A stretch of DNA of 64,000 nt from Paenalkalicoccus suaedae (lineage in GTDB: Bacteria > Bacillota > Bacilli > Bacillales > Salisediminibacteriaceae), in the NCBI RefSeq assembly GCF_006965545.2, contig NZ_CP041372.2, positions 310,001 to 374,000 of the forward strand, given 5' to 3'. Positions 55,449-64,000 of this stretch are shown here, piece by piece. Position numbers and translations under genes: made by a program. The notes beneath the pieces are model-generated. The model was not told the DNA's origin. It saw nothing but the letters and a program-made list of their open reading frames with translations, and searched no databases. Positions within the stretch are counted from its first letter, which is position 1. Every line of letters begins with the position of its first letter.

Positions 55449-56635
55449 AGTGGATGCCCCCACAGCTTAATGGCAGCTGCGAGCTCTGCCTTTTGAAGGG
55501 CTGCATCCTCAAGTGATGTATCATCTAACACCGCGTCGACCGCTTGGCGGAAGGCTGTTGCACCTGCGGCTGATCCGTCTGGGTGTCCGTGAATCCCACC
55601 GCCTGCGTTAATAACGGAAATTTCACCGAAGTCTCGGACTAGGTGAGGTACAAGTCCAGGATGGATGCCGGCTGACGGTACTGGATATGCGGCACGGTGG
55701 ACGGTCGGTTCTGTTAGTGCGAGCGCGATCGCATCTGTTTCCTCCTTAGGCAGTGCGACGCTCCCATACGGTGATGGGAATAAGACGAGATCGGCGCCTG
55801 CGATGCGCAGGAGCTTGCCTAGTAGGACGCTGTTGGCGATGCCGTAGTCCGGCGACGCCGTGAGCGCTCCGGATACGGCTGGGTGCGCCATGATCGGAAC
55901 GTTGATCTCAGGATCCTCGGCGAGTGCCTGAAGCGTATCCAGTCCATAAGCGAATACGTTAAACAGGAGGGCGGATGCGCCAAGCTTCACTGCCTTACGC
56001 GCTTTGTCTCGTAGCTCAAAGGTGCGTCCGCTCAGGTTAACGGCGTAAAGGACGCGTCGTCCCGTTTCTTGTTCGACTTTATCTAAGATGTGCTTCCCGC
56101 GTTTTACTCGTTCTTCGAAAGGCGTGAGGGGGTTATCAAATAGAATTTCATCGTCTTTTACTAAGTCCACGCCACCACGAGCCTGGGCGTCTAGTTGCGT
56201 TTCGAATTCATCAAGTCCTTTGCCGATCATGCCTTTAAAAATACTCATGACGAGCGGGCGATCGTGCACGCCGATCAGCTCGCGTATGCCATCAACGCCA
56301 AACTGTGGGCCTGGGAACTGCTTTGCTAGTGCGTCGTCAAAGGCAATGTCAACAAGCTTGATTTCTCCGTCTAGCGATAGTTTCCCAAAAATCGTTGTTA
56401 AAATCGCTGGGATGTCAGGCGTGAAATTGACCGCCGGATAGCGAATCGTGATGGTCGCTTTTGGCGTGCCGTCGTTTGTCGCGATCACCTCGCCCTTGTG
56501 TTTTTTGAGCTGCGCCTGCTCGAGCGCCGGCAAATCCGTCCACGATCCAACTGTGAGCCCGAGCGCGATGCCCTCCGCTTTTTTATGTAAGTCAAGCCCG
56601 CCTGGTACGAGATACGTTGCTGTCACAAAGCTCAT
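55445..56635 (-). CDS. mtnW: 2,3-diketo-5-methylthiopentyl-1-phosphate enolase (RuBisCO-like)
   Basis: 396 residues, RuBisCO-like protein of the MtnW group. Active-site loop [16 protein letters not shown] holds the lysine carbamylated in homologues (about residue 145). The C-terminal half has the barrel strands [11 protein letters not shown] and [16 protein letters not shown]. It enolises diketo-methylthiopentyl phosphate rather than fixing CO2. ATG at 56635; the 30-codon upstream extension covers the riboswitch platform. First gene of its arm. Confidence 0.95.
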   Translation of the reverse strand: MSFVTATYLVPGGLDLHKKAEGIALGLTVGSWTDLPALEQAQLKKHKGEVIATNDGTPKATITIRYPAVNFTPDIPAILTTIFGKLSLDGEIKLVDIAFDDALAKQFPGPQFGVDGIRELIGVHDRPLVMSIFKGMIGKGLDEFETQLDAQARGGVDLVKDDEILFDNPLTPFEERVKRGKHILDKVEQETGRRVLYAVNLSGRTFELRDKARKAVKLGASALLFNVFAYGLDTLQALAEDPEINVPIMAHPAVSGALTASPDYGIANSVLLGKLLRIAGADLVLFPSPYGSVALPKEETDAIALALTEPTVHRAAYPVPSAGIHPGLVPHLVRDFGEISVINAGGGIHGHPDGSAAGATAFRQAVDAVLDDTSLEDAALQKAELAAAIKLWGHPL

Positions 56636-56663
56636 GTCACATGCCCCACTTTCTTTTTGAGAA

Positions 56664-56700
56664 AATAAAAAACGTCCACTTCGCAAATGGAAGAGGACGT
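56664..56700 (-). terminator. SAM riboswitch terminator upstream of mtnW
   Basis: Reverse strand ACGTCC-TCTTCCATTTGCGAAGT-GGACGTTTTTT. The left arm overlaps the alternative GAGGAC/GTCCTC pairing, i.e. an antiterminator/terminator switch. Confidence 0.85.
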
Positions 56701-56730
56701 GTCGGTTTGTACTGACAGGTATCATGTCCT

Positions 56731-56845
56731 CTTATCTGCCACGCATCCTGCGCGAGAGAATTAGCACCTTGAATCAGTCAACGTCTGACCGAAACAGGTT
56801 GCCGGGTATCATAGGGATCGTCCCTCCACCTGCTCTACATAAGAG
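56731..56845 (-). ncRNA. SAM-I: SAM-I riboswitch (S-box) controlling mtnWXBDE
   Basis: Reverse strand: CTTATGTAGAGCAGGTGGAGGGA, CCCTATGATACCCGGCAACC, AAGGTGCTAATTCTCTCGCG, GGCAGATAAG. The P1 helix (CTTAT/ATAAG) closes correctly. When SAM is high the downstream terminator forms. Confidence 0.95.
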
Positions 56846-56986
56846 TTTGAAATTATTATGCAATTTTGAATCGTTGAAACAGATTATGACAGGGAAAGGA
56901 GGAGCTGTCAAATAGTTTTTTCAGATTGGGGAGGAGAGGGGACGTAGAGCCACGTTTAGTGGTTTCAGCTTTAGGTAGGCAGCTGC

Positions 56987-57103
56987 GTGTTTGGTAAGTC
57001 CGTATTTTTGGCATTCTGTGTTTGGTATCTTCGTTTTTGTGTTTGGTAACTCGCCGTTTTTGCGATTCCGTGTTTGGTAACTCCTATTTTGTGTTTGGTT
57101 TCT
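56987..57103 (-). repeat. Phased array, ACCAAACAC family, inverted (31/21 bp)
   Basis: GTGTTTGGT (the complement of ACCAAACAC) starts at 56987, 57018, 57039, 57070 and 57091: intervals 31, 21, 31, 21. Confidence 0.87.
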
Positions 57104-57144
57104 AAAATGATGTCTTCACTTCATAGACATTCCACCACTCAAGG

Positions 57145-57215
57145 ACCTTACATTGCCCAACTGCCACTTTACGAAGACCCCACGAGGCGGGAGCACAGGG
57201 CAACTGGCGGTTTTG
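57145..57215 (-). repeat. Shared hairpin-like intergenic element, copy E5 (inverted)
   Basis: CCCAACTGCCACTTTACGAAGACCCCACGAGGCGGGAGCACAGGGCAACTGGCGG is the reverse complement version of E4/E1. It lies between two inverted phased arrays. Confidence 0.65.
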
Positions 57216-57233
57216 CACGCACTTATGGTAAGT

Positions 57234-57355
57234 GTGTTCATCTTCTCAGTGAATTTTGGCAAAGTGTGTTTATGTTCTCCAATAATGTGTTCAGCTTCTC
57301 CTCAAAATCAGCAATGTGCGTTCACGTTCTCCTAAAATGCGTCCAACTTCACTTC
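57234..57355 (-). repeat. Phased array, TGAACRCAC family, inverted
   Basis: GTGTTCA/GCGTTCA-type units start at 57234, 57266, 57287, 57318 and 57339: intervals 32, 21, 31, 21. Nothing else is seen in the 56850-57480 gap apart from these arrays. Confidence 0.8.
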
Positions 57356-57483
57356 TACAATATGGAAAGTCATCCCCAACCAATTGACAAACTCTCCTTC
57401 AAATTTTCTTGCATTCAAGGTATTGACAAATGATCTACTCAGGATTTATGATTACTCCCAACGCAACACACAAAAAAATATTG

Positions 57484-57621
57484 CTCTTATCGAGAGTTGG
57501 CTGAGGGATTTGGCCCTATGACGCCCGGCAACCGGCCTTCCGCACATTTGCGGAAACCTCCTAGAAGGTGTGAGGTACGGTGCTACATCCAACAGGCTTA
57601 TTTAAGTCTGAGAGATAAGAG
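57484..57621 (+). ncRNA. SAM-I: SAM-I riboswitch (S-box) controlling the ABC importer and mtnKA
   Basis: CTCTTATCGAGAGTTGGCTGAGGGA, CCCTATGACGCCCGGCAACC, AAGGTGTGAGGTACGGTGCTACATCC and the closing GAGATAAGAG. Complete S-box core with P1 paired. Confidence 0.96.
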
Positions 57622-57640
57622 ACGGACCATGCATGCTTCC

Positions 57641-57673
57641 GCCTCTTTCTTATACAAGAAGGAGGCTTTTTTA
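57641..57673 (+). terminator. SAM riboswitch terminator upstream of the importer
   Basis: GCCTCTTTCTT-ATAC-AAGAAGGAGGCTTTTTT, 20 bases past the aptamer. Confidence 0.9.
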
Positions 57674-57713
57674 CGTGGACGTTCTCGGGGGAGCAGATGG
57701 AGGAGAAGAAAAT

Positions 57714-58832
57714 ATGTCAGCGAAAAACAAATGGTTACTAACGTCAGGATTAGCACTAGCCGCTCTACTAGCAGGGTGTGGGGAAAATGAACCAGCAACA
57801 GACGCTCAGGAAGGCGCAACGTCAAACGAGGCTTCGCTCGAAGGAGTGCCAGACCGATTCGCATCAGACGAAGACGTCACTGTCCGCGTGATTCGAAAGA
57901 TTGGTGGGGATGATCACACCGCACAGTTTTTAGCGGGTGTACAGGAAGAAGGAGAGTCGCTTGGCTTTGATGTCGACGTATTTACCGCAAACGGGGATAC
58001 AGCACGATTTCACGATGCAATCGATCAGGCAATTACAAGTCAGGTCGACGGCTTAATTCTTTCTCACGGAGACGATGCAGCAACGGTGGAGGCGGTTGAG
58101 CGAGCGCGAGAAGCAGGCATTGAGGTCGTCACGTTTGACTCGATCCCGGATCTTGCTGAAATCGATGGCGTCACACTGACATCACAGGACGATGAGGCGT
58201 TGGCGCAGCTGGCACTCGATCAGCTTGTTGAGGACTTTGACGGGGAAGCAAGCATTGCCTACCTATGGGTCGACGGCTTCCCGCCGATGGTGCGACGTAA
58301 CGCTGTTTATGAAACTATTTTAGAAGAAAACCCAGAACTTGTTGAGGTAAGTCGCTTCGGTGTTGCAGCAGAGGACACGAGCGTGCAAACGCAAAACGCT
58401 GTAGCAGCGCTACTTAACCAATATCCAGAGGGTGAACTAGATGCGATCTTTGCGACGTGGGATGCGTTTGCGATTGGAGCCGCTCGCGCGATTGAGGAAG
58501 CGGGACGCTCCGACGTGAAGATCTATGGAATCGATGTTTCGAACGCAGACTTAGAGCTGATCCAGCAGGAAAATAGCGCGTGGGAGTATACCGCTGCGGT
58601 TGATCCAAAGCTAGTTGGAGCCGTGAATCTACGCTTACTTGCGAAAAAGCTTGCAGGAGAAGAAACGCCTGAGACGTACGATTTAGAAGCAACGCTCATC
58701 TCTCGAGAAGACTTAGCTGCATCAGACGAGCCAGTTAACATGGTGACACTTGCCGATGTTGTGGACGGCTGGGGAGAAACAGATGCGTTTCATGAAGACT
58801 GGATGACGACATTAAAAGACTATCATAAGTAA
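57714..58832 (+). CDS. Substrate-binding lipoprotein of a putative methylthioribose ABC importer
   Basis: 372 residues. The signal ends in LLAGC (Cys about 22). The mature part is a two-lobed sugar-binding fold of the ribose/galactose class (Peripla_BP_4-like): VTVRVIRKIGGDDHTAQFLAGVQEE, then AIDQAITSQVDGLILSHGD and AIFATWDAFAIGAARAIEE. Start ATG 57714 behind GGAGGAGAAAAT; the upstream extension runs through the terminator. Control by SAM and location in front of mtnK/mtnA point to 5-methylthioribose as ligand, an inference. Confidence 0.85.
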   Translation: MSAKNKWLLTSGLALAALLAGCGENEPATDAQEGATSNEASLEGVPDRFASDEDVTVRVIRKIGGDDHTAQFLAGVQEEGESLGFDVDVFTANGDTARFHDAIDQAITSQVDGLILSHGDDAATVEAVERAREAGIEVVTFDSIPDLAEIDGVTLTSQDDEALAQLALDQLVEDFDGEASIAYLWVDGFPPMVRRNAVYETILEENPELVEVSRFGVAAEDTSVQTQNAVAALLNQYPEGELDAIFATWDAFAIGAARAIEEAGRSDVKIYGIDVSNADLELIQQENSAWEYTAAVDPKLVGAVNLRLLAKKLAGEETPETYDLEATLISREDLAASDEPVNMVTLADVVDGWGETDAFHEDWMTTLKDYHK

Positions 58833-58844
58833 TAGGGTGATGAC

Positions 58845-60338
58845 GTGGAACTGTTGATGAAGGACATATCGCTCTCGTTTCCTGGCGTAAAGGCGTTGCA
58901 GGAGGCGACGTTTAAGGCGAAGGCAGGCGAGATACATGCATTAATCGGTGCAAATGGGGCGGGGAAGTCGACGATGATGAACGTGCTTGCCGGGGTGCAT
59001 CAAAAGGACTCTGGCACGATCACGATTGCTGGTGAAAAGGTGGACACGGGCTCTCCCAAAAAGGCGCAACGCCAAGGGATTCAGCTCGTGCACCAAGAGG
59101 TCGATACGGCCTTATTCCCGGCGCTCACCGTAGCGGAAAACGTCTTATCCGGACAGCTCATTGCGCAAAAGCGATTGACTGTAGGATGGGGCTCTCTACA
59201 CAAAAAGGCAAAGGAAGTACTGAGCGAGTTAAACGTCGCTATCCCAACCAAAAAGCTTGTACAGGATTTAACGCTTGCGGAGAAGCAAATGGTGCTGTTA
59301 GCGCGAGCAATTGCAACAGACTGTCGTATTCTCATTCTCGACGAGCCGACGGCGCCACTAAGTAATACAGAGACAGAAGCGCTGTTTCGCGTCGTAAAGG
59401 ATCTTAAACAACGTGGTATGCTCATCATCTTCATTTCTCACCGACTCAAGGAATTACTCGATCACTGTGATGCTATTACGGTGATGCGTGACGGCAAGGA
59501 TGTGCTTGAGCGCACGACCGTTGGCCTAACGACGGATGTGATCGTGGAAGCGATGCTTGGCAAAAAGCTGGAGGCGCAGTTTGCGGGCGCCTCTGCAAAG
59601 CGCCGTATCGGGCAAGAGCTACTCCGTACGCAGGATCTATCCGACGGCGGGCTTATAAAAAACGTTAGCATCACGCTCTCAGGAGGAGAGATCGTGGGTC
59701 TAGCAGGACTCGTTGGCGCAGGGAAAACGGAGCTATGTAAGGTGCTATTTGGCGCCAGCCGAGCAACCTCTGGCACGCTAACGATTCAAGGCAAGAAAGC
59801 GACACTAAACAGCCCGTATGATGCCGTTAAAAGAGGGCTTGCGCTTGTTCCAGAGGAGCGACGCAAGGAGGGCATTTTTGTAGATGAGACGGTGGCCTGT
59901 AACATCACCGCAACCAGTCTCTCAAGCTTTACGAGGCTAGCAAGCTTTTTAGCGCCAGCTCGTGAAAACAAAAAAGCAGGGGAAATCGTGCAGCAGCTCG
60001 GCATAAAAACAGCGAATATTCACACAAAAGTACGTACGTTAAGTGGTGGTAACCAGCAGAAAATCGCGATCGGAAAGTGGATGGTCGACGATGCGGATGT
60101 GTATATCTTTGACGAACCGACGAAGGGTGTCGACGTTGGAGCGAAGCAAGACATTTATGAGCTCATCACAGGCCTTGCGGAGAGGGGCAAAGCCGTTCTG
60201 TTTGCCTCCTGCGAGCTCCCAGAAGTGATTGGAATCGCTGATCGCATTTACGTCATGTACGACGGCACGATCACAAGGGAAGTCACATCAACAACAACGG
60301 AAGAAGAGCTTTTACAGCTCGCAACAGGAGGAGCCTAA
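58845..60338 (+). CDS. Sugar-type ABC ATPase (RbsA-like), putative methylthioribose importer
   Basis: 497 residues with two ATPase halves. First: Walker A GANGAGKST (about 34), Walker B ILILDEPTAPL (about 162). Second: the degenerate P-loop GLVGAGKTE (about 288), LSGGNQQK signature (about 398) and IFDEPTKGVD (about 420). In the first half the usual LSxG signature is replaced by LTLAEKQ, as in RbsA relatives. GTG start behind AATAGGGTGATGAC. Confidence 0.88.
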   Translation: MELLMKDISLSFPGVKALQEATFKAKAGEIHALIGANGAGKSTMMNVLAGVHQKDSGTITIAGEKVDTGSPKKAQRQGIQLVHQEVDTALFPALTVAENVLSGQLIAQKRLTVGWGSLHKKAKEVLSELNVAIPTKKLVQDLTLAEKQMVLLARAIATDCRILILDEPTAPLSNTETEALFRVVKDLKQRGMLIIFISHRLKELLDHCDAITVMRDGKDVLERTTVGLTTDVIVEAMLGKKLEAQFAGASAKRRIGQELLRTQDLSDGGLIKNVSITLSGGEIVGLAGLVGAGKTELCKVLFGASRATSGTLTIQGKKATLNSPYDAVKRGLALVPEERRKEGIFVDETVACNITATSLSSFTRLASFLAPARENKKAGEIVQQLGIKTANIHTKVRTLSGGNQQKIAIGKWMVDDADVYIFDEPTKGVDVGAKQDIYELITGLAERGKAVLFASCELPEVIGIADRIYVMYDGTITREVTSTTTEEELLQLATGGA

Positions 60339-60339
60339 C

Positions 60340-61338
60340 ATGTCTACAAAGGAAGCATCGGCTAAAGCCGGAGCAACAACATTCGATTTTGTCTCGTTTT
60401 TATATCGCTACGGCACCATCATTCTTATCGTCCTACTAGTCGCTCTATTCGCTAGTTTAAATCCCGCCTTTCTACAGCCGGCAAATCTGCTGTCGATCCT
60501 ACGCTCGATTTCGATTGTGACACTGATCGCGGTCGGGATTACGATCAGCCTATCCGTCGGTGGCTTTGACCTTTCTGTAGGTTCAGTCGCGTCACTTGCG
60601 AACGCCGTCGTCATCAGTATGTTCGTCTGGTATTCCCAACCAACGCTGATCGCACTCGCAGTAGGTTTTGCTGTTGCGCTATGTGTTGGACTGTTTAACG
60701 CGTGGATGATTGTAAAGATTAGAATCCCAGACCTATTACTCACACTCGCTGTTATGTTTATTATTCAAGGAGTCGCGCTTACGTACACAAGGGGCGCCAC
60801 GATTTCTCAAAATATGATTATGAGCGATGGGAGCTACGCAACAGGGCAAATTCCGGCATTCTTTAGCCAACTCGGACGACTGCCGTACATCATTATCATC
60901 ATGGTCGTTGCGGTGATTGTCGTCCACATCTTTTTGACGTATACCAAGCACGGGCGCTACATGTATATGATCGGCGGGAATGAGGAGGCAGCGCGCCTTT
61001 CTGGTATCCCAGTCAATCGTTACAAAGTGCTTGCCTATAGTCTCAGCGCACTATTCGCGGCGCTCGGTGGGATTGTCCTTGCGTCACGCGTCATGACAGC
61101 AGAAATTAACGCAGGCGGTCCCTATTTAATGGACGCCGTCGCAGCCGCTTTTATCGGATTTGCTGTCCTTGGGGCAGGCAAGCCAAACGCCTTCGGAACC
61201 TTTGTAGGCGCCGTCTTAATCGGCATTTTAGCCAATGGACTGATTATGATGAATGTCCCGTATTACGCGATGGACATCGTCAAAGGCTCTGTATTAGCAC
61301 TAGCCTTAGCAGTGACGTACTATAAACAAACGAATTAG
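60340..61338 (+). CDS. Sugar-type ABC permease (RbsC-like), putative methylthioribose importer
   Basis: 332 residues, about nine membrane segments. RbsC landmarks: GITISLSVGGFDLSVGSVASLANA (about 65-88) and IGGNEEAARLSGIPVNRYK (about 208-226). ATG follows AGGAGGAGCCTAAC, one base after the ATPase stop. Completes the three-part importer. Confidence 0.88.
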   Translation: MSTKEASAKAGATTFDFVSFLYRYGTIILIVLLVALFASLNPAFLQPANLLSILRSISIVTLIAVGITISLSVGGFDLSVGSVASLANAVVISMFVWYSQPTLIALAVGFAVALCVGLFNAWMIVKIRIPDLLLTLAVMFIIQGVALTYTRGATISQNMIMSDGSYATGQIPAFFSQLGRLPYIIIIMVVAVIVVHIFLTYTKHGRYMYMIGGNEEAARLSGIPVNRYKVLAYSLSALFAALGGIVLASRVMTAEINAGGPYLMDAVAAAFIGFAVLGAGKPNAFGTFVGAVLIGILANGLIMMNVPYYAMDIVKGSVLALALAVTYYKQTN

Positions 61339-61350
61339 GAGGAGAGAAAC

Positions 61351-62574
61351 ATGACGAATCACGTAACGTCCACCATCATGACAGAACAGGAAGCTATCGA
61401 CTATGCGCGCGAAAAGCTCCATTACTTCGACGAAGCAGCGTCGCTTAGCTGTAAAGAAATCGGAGACGGCAACTTAAACTACGTCTTCCGTGTGATCGAC
61501 GATAAAACGGGTCAATCCCTCATCATCAAGCAGGCAGGACCAGTTGCACGTATTTCAGACGAGTTCATCGTTTCTCCCGATCGCAATCGCATTGAAACGG
61601 ATATCCTACGTTTGCAAGGGACGCTCGCGCCAGGCTACGTGCCAGAGGTCTATCACTATGATGCCGAAAAGAATTGCGTGGTCATGGAGGATTTATCCGA
61701 CTATACGATTCTGCGTGCAGCGTTTTTAAAGCACGAAACGTACCCAAAGCTTGCCGAGCACCTGTCTACGTTTCTCGTCGAAACGCTCGTCTCCACATCA
61801 GATCTTGTGCTCAATCACAAGGAGAAAAAGGAGCTCGTTAAGTCGTTCACAAACCCCGAGCTATGCGAAATTACCGAAGATCTCGTATACACAGAGCCCT
61901 TCTACGCGCATCCACGTAACGATGTCTTTCTCGGCACGCGACATTTCGTCGAACGCGAAATTTGGGGAGATAAAATCCTTGCGCTTGAGACCGCGAAGCT
62001 CAAGTTCCAATTCTTAACGAATGCGCAGGCACTGTTGCACGGCGATCTACATACCGGATCGATCTTTGTCACACAAGACGCAACGAAAATCATCGACCCT
62101 GAGTTTGCCTTTTATGGACCAGCTGGCTACGACGTCGGCACCATTATCGCCAATCTGATTTTTGCCTACGTCAACGCCGAGCACACGAGTGAGGGACCGA
62201 GCGAACGCGAATCGTTCCAGGCGTATATTACGACTACCATCGAAACGCTCATCGACAGCTTTAAAACAAAGTTTATCCAAGCGTTCGAAGCAAAAGCAAC
62301 CGAGCATGTCGCTCGTTACGACGGCTTCCTCGAGCACTATTTACAGAGCGTCCTAGAGGATGCGACAGCAGTAGCCGGACTTGAGCTGTGTCGCCGAATC
62401 ATCGGCATCGCCAAAGTAGCCGACATCACAAGCATCGCCAACACCGAAGCGCGCACAAAGGCCGAAATCACCTGCCTCACGCTAGGCAAAGCCTTCATCC
62501 TAGATCGCGCCAAGTATCAAACCGGCACAGACATCACAAATGCCTTAAAAGGAGCCACCCATGTCACACATTGA
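61351..62574 (+). CDS. mtnK: 5-methylthioribose kinase
   Basis: 407 residues, APH-like kinase. Family words: [13 protein letters not shown] (about 37-49), [13 protein letters not shown] (about 111-123), catalytic [14 protein letters not shown] (about 229-242) and [22 protein letters not shown] (about 248-269). Phosphorylates methylthioribose. ATG behind GGAGGAGAGAAAC, 12 bases after the permease. Confidence 0.96.
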   Translation: MTNHVTSTIMTEQEAIDYAREKLHYFDEAASLSCKEIGDGNLNYVFRVIDDKTGQSLIIKQAGPVARISDEFIVSPDRNRIETDILRLQGTLAPGYVPEVYHYDAEKNCVVMEDLSDYTILRAAFLKHETYPKLAEHLSTFLVETLVSTSDLVLNHKEKKELVKSFTNPELCEITEDLVYTEPFYAHPRNDVFLGTRHFVEREIWGDKILALETAKLKFQFLTNAQALLHGDLHTGSIFVTQDATKIIDPEFAFYGPAGYDVGTIIANLIFAYVNAEHTSEGPSERESFQAYITTTIETLIDSFKTKFIQAFEAKATEHVARYDGFLEHYLQSVLEDATAVAGLELCRRIIGIAKVADITSIANTEARTKAEITCLTLGKAFILDRAKYQTGTDITNALKGATHVTH

Positions 62575-63613
62575 ATCCGTCCGACTCACGGATGAGCAGA
62601 CGCTCGTCATTCTCGACCAAACACTGCTTCCGGGAGAAACCACATATAACACGCTACGCACAAAAGAAGATGTCTTTAACGCCATCGTCGCGTTGCAGGT
62701 ACGAGGAGCACCCGCCATCGGGATCGCCGCCGCGTACGGAGCCTATGTGGAGCTCGCGCGCCACAGCTATGCATCAGTAGATGACTTAACACGCTATTTT
62801 TACGAGGTAAAAGCCTACCTCGCAGCCTCTCGTCCAACGGCCGTTAATCTTGTATGGGCATTAGAGAGACTGGAGCAAGTCGTCGTGCAGTCTTGGAGTT
62901 CCGTAGAGGAGCTTTTGCTCGCGCTTCGCGAAGAAGCAGAGGAAATCCGCCGCGAGGACGCCCGCGTTTGTGAAGCGATCGGTCGTCATGCGTTAGCGCT
63001 TTTGCCACATGATGCGGGGATCTTAACCCACTGTAACGCTGGCGGCATTGCCACGGCTAAATACGGGACGGCGCTTGCGCCGTTGTTCCTCGGAAAGGAA
63101 GCGGGCTATTCGTTCCGCGTTTATGCCGACGAAACACGTCCGCTTTTACAGGGCGCACGTTTGACGGCGTGGGAGTTGCAGCAAGCAGACATTGATGTCA
63201 CGCTTATTTGCGACAACATGTCGTCGATCGTCATGCAACAAGGGAAAGTAGACGCTATTTTAGTCGGCTGCGATCGTGTTGCGGCAAACGGAGATACCGC
63301 TAATAAAATCGGTACATCAGGCCTCGCCATTATTGCGAAGCACTACGGCATCCCATTTTACGTGTGCGCGCCAACGTCCACGATCGACGTTGCTTGCTTA
63401 ACAGGAGCGGAAATTGAAATCGAAGAGCGCAACGGCGCTGAAATTACGGACACGTGGTACGAGAAGCCAATGGCACCAGCAGGTGTAAAGACGTATAACC
63501 CCGCCTTTGATGTTACGGACCACAGCTTGATTACAGCGATCATCACGGAGAATGGCGTGCTGTATCCAGACGAGAACGGACAGTTTGAAGTAAGGCAGCA
63601 TGTAGAGGTATAG
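62561..63613 (+). CDS. mtnA: Methylthioribose-1-phosphate isomerase
   Basis: 350 residues, eIF2B-alpha-like. [13 protein letters not shown] (about 49-61), catalytic Cys in [11 protein letters not shown] (about 160), catalytic Asp in [16 protein letters not shown] (about 240). Converts methylthioribose-1-phosphate to the ribulose form, the substrate of MtnB. Overlaps mtnK by 14 bases with AAAGGAGCCACCC as ribosome binding site. Confidence 0.97.
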   Translation: MSHIESVRLTDEQTLVILDQTLLPGETTYNTLRTKEDVFNAIVALQVRGAPAIGIAAAYGAYVELARHSYASVDDLTRYFYEVKAYLAASRPTAVNLVWALERLEQVVVQSWSSVEELLLALREEAEEIRREDARVCEAIGRHALALLPHDAGILTHCNAGGIATAKYGTALAPLFLGKEAGYSFRVYADETRPLLQGARLTAWELQQADIDVTLICDNMSSIVMQQGKVDAILVGCDRVAANGDTANKIGTSGLAIIAKHYGIPFYVCAPTSTIDVACLTGAEIEIEERNGAEITDTWYEKPMAPAGVKTYNPAFDVTDHSLITAIITENGVLYPDENGQFEVRQHVEV

Positions 63614-63623
63614 GGTAGGGTAA

Positions 63624-63655
63624 GGAAGCTCGGACTAAGTCCGAGCTTCTTTTTG
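63624..63655 (+). terminator. Terminator after mtnA
   Basis: GGAAGCTCGGA-CTAAG-TCCGAGCTTCTTTTT, a perfect stem with a T-run. Confidence 0.93.
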
Positions 63656-63657
63656 TG

Positions 63658-63825
63658 GTGCTGTTTTACTTAGTTTATGGTGCTGGTTTATGGGGTGGTG
63701 CCAAAATGGAGGAGGGTTGTGCTGAATGGAGGTGGCGTGGTGACAAAATGAGCAGAGTCCGTGCCGAAAAGCGGACAGTTTGTGCTAAATTCAGAGGTAG
63801 TTGTGCAAATAAGTAAATAATATGG
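63658..63825 (+). repeat. Phased array, GTGCYRAA family (mostly strict 21 bp)
   Basis: Units start at 63658, 63680, 63698, then at 63719, 63740, 63761, 63782 and 63803 exactly every 21 bases; ends in the conserved GTGCAAATAAGTAAATAATATGG. Confidence 0.85.
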
Positions 63826-63881
63826 AAAAAATCAGTATTGAGAATGGTTACATACAATGTGAACCAAGACCAGCGGAGCGG

Positions 63882-64000
63882 AGAAGTTGAACACATTATA
63901 TGAGAACGTGAACGCACTTTCCTGAATTCGATGAGAAGTTGAGCACATTATATGAGAACGTGAACACACTTTGTCAAAATCAACGAGAAGTTAAACACAC
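63882..64000 (+). repeat. Phased array, TGAACRCAC family (21/31 bp), running off the window
   Basis: AGAAGTTGAACACA / AGAACGTGAACGCAC units start at 63882, 63903, 63934, 63955 and 63986: intervals 21, 31, 21, 31. Confidence 0.87.

Noticed and set aside
55445-56635. RuBisCO large subunit for CO2 fixation
   Set aside because: The protein is the short RuBisCO-like MtnW type, in a methionine-salvage operon; no small subunit or phosphoribulokinase is nearby.
57074-57433. 119-codon frame between the mtn arms
   Set aside because: It runs through the inverted phased arrays and the E5 element; composition reflects the repeats and no ribosome binding site is present.

Overview
The window looks like a chromosomal segment of a low-to-medium GC Bacillaceae, most likely an alkaliphilic or halotolerant relative of Bacillus (Alkalihalobacillus/Shouchella-like). 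The evidence is the cdaA-cdaR-glmM block behind an RsiW-type anti-sigma tail, a glmS ribozyme, S-box (SAM-I) and ydaO-type (c-di-AMP) riboswitches, Bacillus-style AGGAGG ribosome binding sites, a Zur box of Bacillus type, and acidic or very short membrane proteins. No rRNA, tRNA, prophage or CRISPR array is visible.

Layout. 1-4.1 kb: end of an rsiW-like gene, then cdaA, cdaR and glmM. 4.1-9.3 kb: a serine hydrolase, a lipoprotein, and a GntR/ABC module followed by a SUKH (SMI1/KNR4) protein. 9.5-11.1 kb: repeat array and an IS150-group IS3-family element sitting in the loop of a terminator hairpin. 11.4-16.6 kb: mannitol operon mtlA-mtlR-mtlF-mtlD (reverse strand). 17-19.1 kb: glmS ribozyme and glmS, separated from glmM by about 13 kb. 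19.8-28.2 kb: a kinase-like phosphotransferase, an ABC exporter, a HIT protein, a MazG-like protein, and many tiny membrane proteins and lipoproteins. 28.6-32.8 kb: UTRA regulator, beta-glucoside PTS and 6-phospho-beta-glucosidase. 33.1-36.0 kb: dcd and two COG0523 GTPases behind a near-perfect Zur box. 36.4-39.1 kb: MATE transporter and an unknown two-gene pair. 39.3-46.4 kb: AT-rich kdp island under a c-di-AMP riboswitch, flanked by a duplicated gene end. 46.5-50.7 kb: Ytr/Nat-type ABC operon with its own palindromic operator. 51-52 kb: small proteins. 52.3-63.6 kb: a complete divergent methionine-salvage locus (mtnWXBDE one way; an ABC importer plus mtnK and mtnA the other way), each arm led by its own SAM-I riboswitch.

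How the genes work together. CdaA makes c-di-AMP and the kdp leader senses it, so both ends of a potassium-control circuit lie in one window. GlmM and GlmS both feed UDP-GlcNAc synthesis. The mtn locus can import or make 5-methylthioribose and carry it all the way to methionine.

The most unusual feature is intergenic. At least four unrelated short-motif families (ACCAAACAC, TGAACRCAC, TGACRYGCAA, GTGCYRAA) occur as arrays whose motif spacing is almost exactly 21 bp, or alternating 21 and 31 bp, i.e. two and three DNA helical turns. They recur in about ten intergenic regions, several joined to a shared ~70-100 bp imperfect hairpin element. A separate ~180 bp MITE-like element occurs three times, each time between convergent genes. 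Functions for these are unknown to me.
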